A DNA stretch of 10,538 nucleotides from an uncultured Ruminococcus sp. (GTDB lineage Bacteria > Bacillota > Clostridia > Oscillospirales > Acutalibacteraceae): assembly GCA_902767125.1 (NCBI GenBank), contig CACXGJ010000182.1, positions 1 through 10,538 on the forward strand, in the 5' to 3' direction. Below are positions 5,855 to 10,538 of the stretch, piece after piece. Made by a program: the position numbers and the translations under genes. How positions within the stretch are numbered: position 1 is the first letter of the stretch; every line of letters starts with the position of its first letter. Below the pieces are notes generated by a model. That model had not been told where the DNA came from, searched no databases, and saw nothing but the letters and a program-made list of their open reading frames with translations.

Positions 5855-7302
5855 ACACTGCAAGGCAATTCTATTATAAATGTACTGCCTTTGTCCGGCT
5901 TCGACCGTGCATAGCAGACTCCTCTGTGAAGCTCGGTTATCTGCCTGACTATCGCAAGTCCGAGTCCCGAAACTCCTTTGCCCTTTCTCATGCGAGTTGT
6001 ATAATATCTGTCCCAGATATTTTCAAGCTCATTTTCGGGTATTCCGCTGCCATAGTCCGTGACAGATATTACAGCCCTGTCATTTTCGCAAACAAGTGAA
6101 ATTTTTATTTTTCTGCTGTCACCCGTATGACGTGCAGCATTATCCATGAGATTATACAATGCTCTTTCAAGTCGGCTTTCATTTCCATTTACAAAAATAT
6201 TTTCTTCTATATCTTTTTCAACGATAATACCTTCGGGCTTTTTCAGATTTTCAAATGAGACCGCAGCTCTGTTTACAAGCTGACTGATATCAATTTTTTC
6301 AAACTCATCTGTCATGCCCTCCGATTTAAGTTCGGAATATTCCATTATTTCATTGACAAGGGCTGTGAGCCTGTCAGCCTCCTTTATGATAACGGCTACA
6401 TCTTCACCGCATTGCTTTTCATCCTCCCATGAAATATCCCTTATCATCTCGGCATAGCCTTTTATCATCGTCAGAGGAGTTCTCAAATCATGTGACACGT
6501 TTGCGAGCAGCTCCATCTGAAAATCACGGGATTCGTTCAATTTCCTGTTTGTACGGTCAAGCGTATCGCTCAAATCATCAAGCTCTGTGCAGAAGCCTTT
6601 TTTAAATTCGGCAGAATAATCCTTTTCACCCAATAATTTTGCCTTTTCGGAAAGATGTGCAACAGGTACGGAAAAGCGTCTTGCAATGAACCATGACAAT
6701 ACAAATCCGACCACAACTGACAGTATTGTCACCCAGACAAGCTGCATACTTATTATCGTGACAGATGCACCCACTGCATCTATCACTGCACCGACATATA
6801 AAACAGCTTTTTCTTCTGTGTCATAATAGTCGATATATGAGCCGTAAACATAATAATTATCAGAATAAAATTCAACTGTTCCGTCATCGCTCGCCAGCAG
6901 TTTTTTGAGAAAATCATCATATTCTTCCGGCAAAGAGCGATATCCGCCCGAATGTTTATCCGACTTTTTGATTTTGAACTCGGAATTTTCGGACGAAAAT
7001 TCTTTTTTTCTCATGCCGTTAAATTCATCCGAGCTGTAAAGTATATTGCTGTCAATATCTGTTATGAAGATCAGAACGGAATTTTTATGTGCAAGTTCAT
7101 CTATTTCATCATTGATATTTTCATTTTTTCCGTTGGCGGCAATACCTTTAGCAACCGACTGTGTATTTTTAATGATCATGCTGTCATAGAAGCCTTGCAG
7201 GAAGACCGTTTGCAGCAACCATAAGACCGTGAATATCAATGCCGTAAAAATTGCAAAGTAGCTCCACAGCCTGAATCCGAAGGACCTTGTTTTAAGTCGC
7301 AA
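5851..7302 (-). CDS. Sensor histidine kinase, membrane-bound, HAMP-containing
   Basis: The 483-residue kinase has a membrane segment at about 12-35, an extracytoplasmic sensor region of about 140 residues containing a PAS/Cache-like stretch (LIFITDIDSNILYSS), and a second membrane segment at about 178-206. A HAMP region (206-258) follows, then an H-box with phosphoacceptor His271 (NVSHDLRTPL) and an N-box around 386-391 (NLMDNAARH). The G1 (DYGSG) and G2 (GLGLA, 446-450) ATP-binding boxes complete it. I chose TTG at 7302 because GAGGGGTGG lies 8 bases upstream and this gives a normal short N-terminus (RLKTRSFGFRLW). A GTG at 7341 would add 13 residues and a 50-bp overlap with the regulator. 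With TTG the overlap is 11 bp. It should phosphorylate the adjacent regulator. The signal sensed is unknown. Its stop overlaps the convergent ligase gene. Confidence 0.9.
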   Translation of the reverse strand: MRLKTRSFGFRLWSYFAIFTALIFTVLWLLQTVFLQGFYDSMIIKNTQSVAKGIAANGKNENINDEIDELAHKNSVLIFITDIDSNILYSSDEFNGMRKKEFSSENSEFKIKKSDKHSGGYRSLPEEYDDFLKKLLASDDGTVEFYSDNYYVYGSYIDYYDTEEKAVLYVGAVIDAVGASVTIISMQLVWVTILSVVVGFVLSWFIARRFSVPVAHLSEKAKLLGEKDYSAEFKKGFCTELDDLSDTLDRTNRKLNESRDFQMELLANVSHDLRTPLTMIKGYAEMIRDISWEDEKQCGEDVAVIIKEADRLTALVNEIMEYSELKSEGMTDEFEKIDISQLVNRAAVSFENLKKPEGIIVEKDIEENIFVNGNESRLERALYNLMDNAARHTGDSRKIKISLVCENDRAVISVTDYGSGIPENELENIWDRYYTTRMRKGKGVSGLGLAIVRQITELHRGVCYARSKPDKGSTFIIELPCSV

Positions 7303-7966
7303 ATTTATATCCCACCCCTCGTATCGTATGGATATACTCACGATATTTTCCCAGCTTGTTCCGCAGCAGCTTTATCTGCCAGTCAACTGTGCGGTCATCC
7401 CCGAAATAATCATAACCCCACACTTCATTCAATATCTGATCTCTTGTCAATACGATATCCTTATTTTTCATGAGATATAAAAGAATACCATATTCCTTTG
7501 ATGTAAGCTCGGTATTTTCACCGTCAACCTTTAGTGTATGTCCAAGCGTATCAAGCTCAATGCCCTTGAAGGTAATCATGTTTGTATCCTTTTTCGGCTG
7601 TACAAGGCTGTGTCTTTTGACAATTACATTCACCCTTGCCATAAGCTCTTTCGGAGAAAACGGCTTTGTCACATAATCGTCTACCCCCACCTCAAAGCCG
7701 AACAGCTTGTCATATTCCGTTCCCCTCGCCGACAGCATCAAAACAGGAATGTCCTTGGATTCCTTTATTTTACGGCAGGCTGTAAAGCCGTCCGTATCGG
7801 GCATCATCACATCCATGATTATTATATCAAAATCCTCTTTTCTGCATATCTCAACAGCTTCACTTCCGTCCTCGACCGAAACGACCTCAAAGCCGTCACG
7901 CTCCGCATATCTTTTTATAAGTGTGATTATGTCTTTTTCATCATCAGCTATCAATATTCTCGGCAT
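7292..7966 (-). CDS. OmpR/PhoB-family response regulator
   Basis: The 224-residue regulator has a receiver domain at about 2-120 with acidic pocket Asp8/Asp9, phosphoacceptor Asp52 (IIIMDVMMPD), switch Ser79 and Lys101 (VTKPFSP). A C-terminal winged-helix DNA-binding domain follows (about 128-223), ending in the typical TIRGVGYKF wing. All catalytic residues are intact. The ATG at 7966 follows an AGGAGATGA ribosome binding site. It is first in a two-gene operon with the overlapping histidine kinase and is preceded by its own promoter. Candidate targets are its own promoter, the exporter upstream and the convergent ligase operon. I cannot identify a shared direct-repeat operator by eye. Confidence 0.93.
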   Translation of the reverse strand: MPRILIADDEKDIITLIKRYAERDGFEVVSVEDGSEAVEICRKEDFDIIIMDVMMPDTDGFTACRKIKESKDIPVLMLSARGTEYDKLFGFEVGVDDYVTKPFSPKELMARVNVIVKRHSLVQPKKDTNMITFKGIELDTLGHTLKVDGENTELTSKEYGILLYLMKNKDIVLTRDQILNEVWGYDYFGDDRTVDWQIKLLRNKLGKYREYIHTIRGVGYKFAT

Positions 7967-7988
7967 AAAAAATCATCTCCTGCGATTT

Positions 7989-8017
7989 ATTATACACCAT
8001 TCTTTTATTTTTGAAAA
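7989..8017 (-). promoter_or_regulatory. Promoter of the two-component operon
   Basis: Read on the - strand, TTTTCA (8017-8012) and TATAAT (7994-7989) are separated by 17 bp. The -10 is perfect and the -35 matches TTGACA at four of six positions. Transcription would start near 7983, leaving a short leader of about 17 nt that contains the ribosome binding site of the regulator. Confidence 0.65.
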
Positions 8018-8021
8018 GAAC

Positions 8022-8061
8022 AAATCTGCGAAATTCATTATTGAATCCCGCAGATTTTTTT
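8022..8061. terminator. Stem-loop terminator between the exporter and two-component operons
   Basis: AAATCTGCG (8022-8030) pairs with CGCAGATTT (8049-8057). An inner ATTCA/TGAAT helix (8033-8037 with 8042-8046) caps a 4-base loop, with a small AA/CC internal loop. On the + strand the stem runs into seven Ts (8055-8061), a good intrinsic terminator. On the - strand the tail is only T-rich (TTTGTTCTTTT). It probably works in both directions: it ends the exporter transcript on the - strand, and would stop any + strand transcript reading antisense through the two-component genes. Confidence 0.65.
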
Positions 8062-8088
8062 AATTATTCATTTTCGGTTTTTAAAGAG

Positions 8089-10008
8089 TCACGACAATTC
8101 AAATGCACCTGTATAAAGCTGATAATATTTACCTTTTTGAGCTATCAGTTCATCATGTGTACCTTTTTCTATGACTCTGCCGAGTTCAAGCACCATGATA
8201 AGATCAGAGTTCTGTACAGTTGAAAGTCTGTGGGCTATCACAAAGACTGTTCTTCCGTACATCAAGCCGTCCATACCCTTTTGCACAAGTGCTTCGGTAC
8301 GTGTATCAATACTCGAAGTCGCTTCATCAAGTATCATTACAGGAGGATCTGCAACTGCCGCTCTTGCAATTGAAATAAGCTGACACTGTCCCTGTGAAAG
8401 CTGTCCCCCGTCACCCGTTATGACAGTGTCGTATCCGTTGGGCAGACGTGTTATGAAATTATGTGCATTTGCCAATTTTGCCGCCGCTATGCACTCCTCA
8501 TCACTTGCATCGAGCTTTCCGTAGCGGATATTATCCATTACAGTGCCTGTGAACAAATGAACATCCTGCAAAACTATTCCGAGTGATCTTCTCAAATCTG
8601 CTTTTTTGATCTTGTTGATATTGATGCCGTCATATCTTATCTTACCGTCATCAATGTCATAAAATCTGTTTATGAGATTCGTGATGGTGGTCTTTCCTGC
8701 ACCCGTTGCACCTACAAAGGCTATTTTCTGACCTGACTTTGCATCAAGTGTGACATTATGAAGAACTATCTTTTCGGGAACATATCCGAAGTCTACGTCA
8801 TCCATTACAACATTTCCGCATAATTTCGTGTAGGTCACAGTGCCGTCACCGTGAGGATGCTTCCACGCCCACATTTCAGTGCGTTCATCCGTTTCAACAA
8901 GATCGTTGTCCTTGTCATATTTAGCATTCACGAGGGTTACATAGCCTTCATCCTTTTCAGGCTCCTCGTCCATCAGCTTGAATATACGTTCTGCACCTGC
9001 AAGAGCCATTATGATAGAATTGAACTGGTTGGAAATTTCACCGATAGGTCTTGTGAAATTCTTTGAAAGTGCCAAAAATGAAGCGACAGTACCGAGTGTA
9101 ACAGGGCTTATCCCGTAAATAGAGAGAGCTGCACCGACTACGGCTATAAGAACATACTGTATATTTCCCAAATTGTTCATAATGGGCATAAGTATATTCA
9201 CGAAAGTATTCGCATTGGTCGAGCTGTCGCAAAGCTCCTCATTCTTTTTATCGAATATTTCCTTTGCTTTTTCCTCATGGCAGAATACTTTTATTACTTT
9301 CTGACCGTTTATCATTTCCTCGATATAGCCGTTGACATCACCGATCTGTTTTTGCTGTCTGATGAAATAGGTCGCACTTTTTCCTGCTATGCTCTTTGTA
9401 ATGAACATCATTATTCCGACAAATAATAATACAAAGAGTGTCAGCCAGACATTCTGCACAAGCATTGCAATAAATACGGATATTATCGTGATGACAGATG
9501 AAAACATTTGAGGGATACTCATTGACAGCATCTGACGGAGAGTATCCGTATCATTCGTATAGCGGCTCATCAGGTCACCGTGTGTATTCGTGTCAAAGAA
9601 TCTTACAGGCAGCTTCTGCATATGCGAGAACATCTCATCACGTATCTTTTTCTGTATTCCCTGTGATATGGTGACCATTATCCTGTTGTAAATAAGAGTA
9701 GCAACAGCACCTGTTACAAGAATCGCACCTATCACAGCCATAGCACCTGCAAGTCCGCTGAAATCAGTGCTTTTTGTTTCCACCATCGGAGTTATATATC
9801 CGTCTATGAGTGTCTGTATGAATGTTGAGCTTACAACGCCTGCACCTGCACTTATCAATATACATACGATTACAAATACAAATCTGCCCTTGTAAGCACT
9901 CATATAAGAAAGAAGGCGTTTAATAGTCTTCATAGGATCGCCCATTTTTGGAGGAGGTCCCATTGCCTGTCTTCTTCCGTGTACTCTCGGAGTACTTTTT
10001 TCAGCCAT
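8089..10008 (-). CDS. Heterodimeric ABC exporter, subunit with canonical Walker B and altered signature
   Basis: The 639-residue half-transporter has a cytoplasmic N-terminus, a six-helix exporter membrane domain (about 40-335) and an ATPase domain (about 398-639). Walker A is GATGAGKTT (433-441), the Q-loop is Gln481, Walker B ends LDE with catalytic Glu562, and the switch His is 593 (IAHRLS). The signature is LSQGQ (537-541) rather than LSGGQ. A polar linker of about 50 residues (350-398, including WAWKHPHGDGT) separates the membrane and ATPase domains. I recall similar linkers in Firmicutes relatives. The start overlaps the previous stop by one base (TAATG), so translation is coupled with its partner. 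Such pairs (LmrCD, BmrCD, TM287/288) export drugs or lipids. The substrate here is unknown. Confidence 0.92.
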   Translation of the reverse strand: MAEKSTPRVHGRRQAMGPPPKMGDPMKTIKRLLSYMSAYKGRFVFVIVCILISAGAGVVSSTFIQTLIDGYITPMVETKSTDFSGLAGAMAVIGAILVTGAVATLIYNRIMVTISQGIQKKIRDEMFSHMQKLPVRFFDTNTHGDLMSRYTNDTDTLRQMLSMSIPQMFSSVITIISVFIAMLVQNVWLTLFVLLFVGIMMFITKSIAGKSATYFIRQQKQIGDVNGYIEEMINGQKVIKVFCHEEKAKEIFDKKNEELCDSSTNANTFVNILMPIMNNLGNIQYVLIAVVGAALSIYGISPVTLGTVASFLALSKNFTRPIGEISNQFNSIIMALAGAERIFKLMDEEPEKDEGYVTLVNAKYDKDNDLVETDERTEMWAWKHPHGDGTVTYTKLCGNVVMDDVDFGYVPEKIVLHNVTLDAKSGQKIAFVGATGAGKTTITNLINRFYDIDDGKIRYDGININKIKKADLRRSLGIVLQDVHLFTGTVMDNIRYGKLDASDEECIAAAKLANAHNFITRLPNGYDTVITGDGGQLSQGQCQLISIARAAVADPPVMILDEATSSIDTRTEALVQKGMDGLMYGRTVFVIAHRLSTVQNSDLIMVLELGRVIEKGTHDELIAQKGKYYQLYTGAFELS

Positions 10009-10538
10009 TATTCGCCACTTCCCTTCTGCTGTGAGTAATATACTTCCTGATATATCTTATTTGACTTCAAAAGAGTGTCATGATCTCCGACTGCATTTAC
10101 AGAGCCGTTATCCAATACTATTATCTTATCGGCATCCTGAACGGATGATATTCTCTGTGCTATGATGATTTTGGTAGTATCGGGTATCTGTTCACGGAAT
10201 GCCTTTCTTATAAGTGCATCCGTTTTTGTATCGACAGCACTTGTGGAGTCATCAAGAATGAGTATTTTCGGTTTTTTGAGCAAGGCTCTCGCTATACATA
10301 ATCTCTGTCGCTGACCGCCCGAAACATTTGTACCGCCCTGTTCGATATAGGTATCGTATTTATCGGGCATACGCTGAATGAAATCATCAGCCTGTGCAAG
10401 TTTACATACTTCAATTAATTCCTCATCAGTTGCACTTTCATTGCCCCAGCGGAGATTTTCCTTGATAGTCCCCGAAAACAGAACATTCTTTTGAAGCACC
10501 ATCGCAACACTGTCACGTAGTGCCTCAATGTCATATTC
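10008..10538 (-). CDS. Heterodimeric ABC exporter, partner subunit with degenerate ATPase site (5'-truncated by window edge)
   Basis: Only the C-terminal 176 codons are in the window. The reading frame is open to the edge at 10538 (EYDIEALRDSVAMVLQ), so the Met at 10502 is internal and not a start. What is visible is most of an ABC ATPase domain: Q-loop VLQ, canonical signature VSGGQ, Walker B ILILDD with Asp where the catalytic Glu should be, and a switch region IIAQRIS with Gln in place of His. These two losses mark the degenerate half of an asymmetric exporter. The partner subunit downstream carries the complementary pattern. The Walker A motif and membrane domain lie outside the window. 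Confidence 0.92.
   Translation of the reverse strand, partial: EYDIEALRDSVAMVLQKNVLFSGTIKENLRWGNESATDEELIEVCKLAQADDFIQRMPDKYDTYIEQGGTNVSGGQRQRLCIARALLKKPKILILDDSTSAVDTKTDALIRKAFREQIPDTTKIIIAQRISSVQDADKIIVLDNGSVNAVGDHDTLLKSNKIYQEVYYSQQKGSGE

Noticed and set aside
5015..5863. Long open frame of about 282 codons on the - strand, antisense to the GCS2-like ligase
   Set aside because: The + strand gene has clear family motifs across the same interval. The antisense frame gives a hydrophobic, Cys/Phe/Tyr-rich sequence with no recognisable domain, as expected from a codon-usage shadow.
8089..10008. LSQGQ signature as a sequencing error or pseudogene sign
   Set aside because: The frame is intact and altered signatures in this subunit are normal in heterodimeric exporters.
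1..10538. CRISPR arrays, tRNA or rRNA genes, complete insertion sequences
   Set aside because: No regularly spaced direct repeats, cloverleaf genes or transposase frames were seen on either strand.

Overview
The window looks like chromosomal DNA of a low-to-moderate GC Gram-positive anaerobe of the Clostridia, probably Ruminococcus/Oscillospiraceae-like. This is inferred from strong AGGAGG-type ribosome binding sites, sigma-A-type promoters, a lipobox lipoprotein with a beta-helix domain common in Clostridia, and a Firmicutes-type heterodimeric ABC exporter. No species can be named from the sequence alone.

Layout. Positions 1-149 hold a probable IS200/IS605-type end remnant (two stem-loops) just upstream of a surface pair on the + strand: a Ser/Thr-linker beta-helix lipoprotein (150-1754) and a small secreted protein made of charged degenerate repeats (1800-2279). 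A 19-bp stem-loop closes this unit. An intergenic region of about 150 bp follows, with a perfect TTGACA-17-TATAAT promoter whose two boxes each lie in an arm of a long inverted repeat. It drives a tightly packed three-gene operon (2479-5854): a GshA-type glutamate-cysteine ligase, a class II glutamine-amidotransferase-fold hydrolase with an N-terminal catalytic Cys, and a second, sequence-distinct GCS2-like ligase. This ligase-amidohydrolase-ligase cassette is the most interesting part of the window. It recalls the EgtA/EgtC logic of ergothioneine synthesis but lacks EgtB and EgtD here, so it could make a gamma-glutamyl-derived small molecule or thiol.

The rest is on the - strand. A sensor histidine kinase (5851-7302) and an OmpR-type response regulator (7292-7966) form a two-component system with its own promoter at about 7989-8017. 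The kinase stop codon overlaps the stop of the ligase operon in a shared TTAA, with no visible terminator between the convergent units. Upstream of it in transcription order are two subunits of a heterodimeric ABC exporter (8089-10008, and 10008 to the window edge, 5'-truncated). They show the classic split between a degenerate and a canonical ATPase site. A hairpin at 8022-8057 separates the exporter from the two-component genes.

How they might work together: the kinase and regulator could control the adjacent exporter or the convergent ligase operon, but nothing in the sequence proves this. No tRNA, rRNA, CRISPR array or complete insertion sequence is visible.
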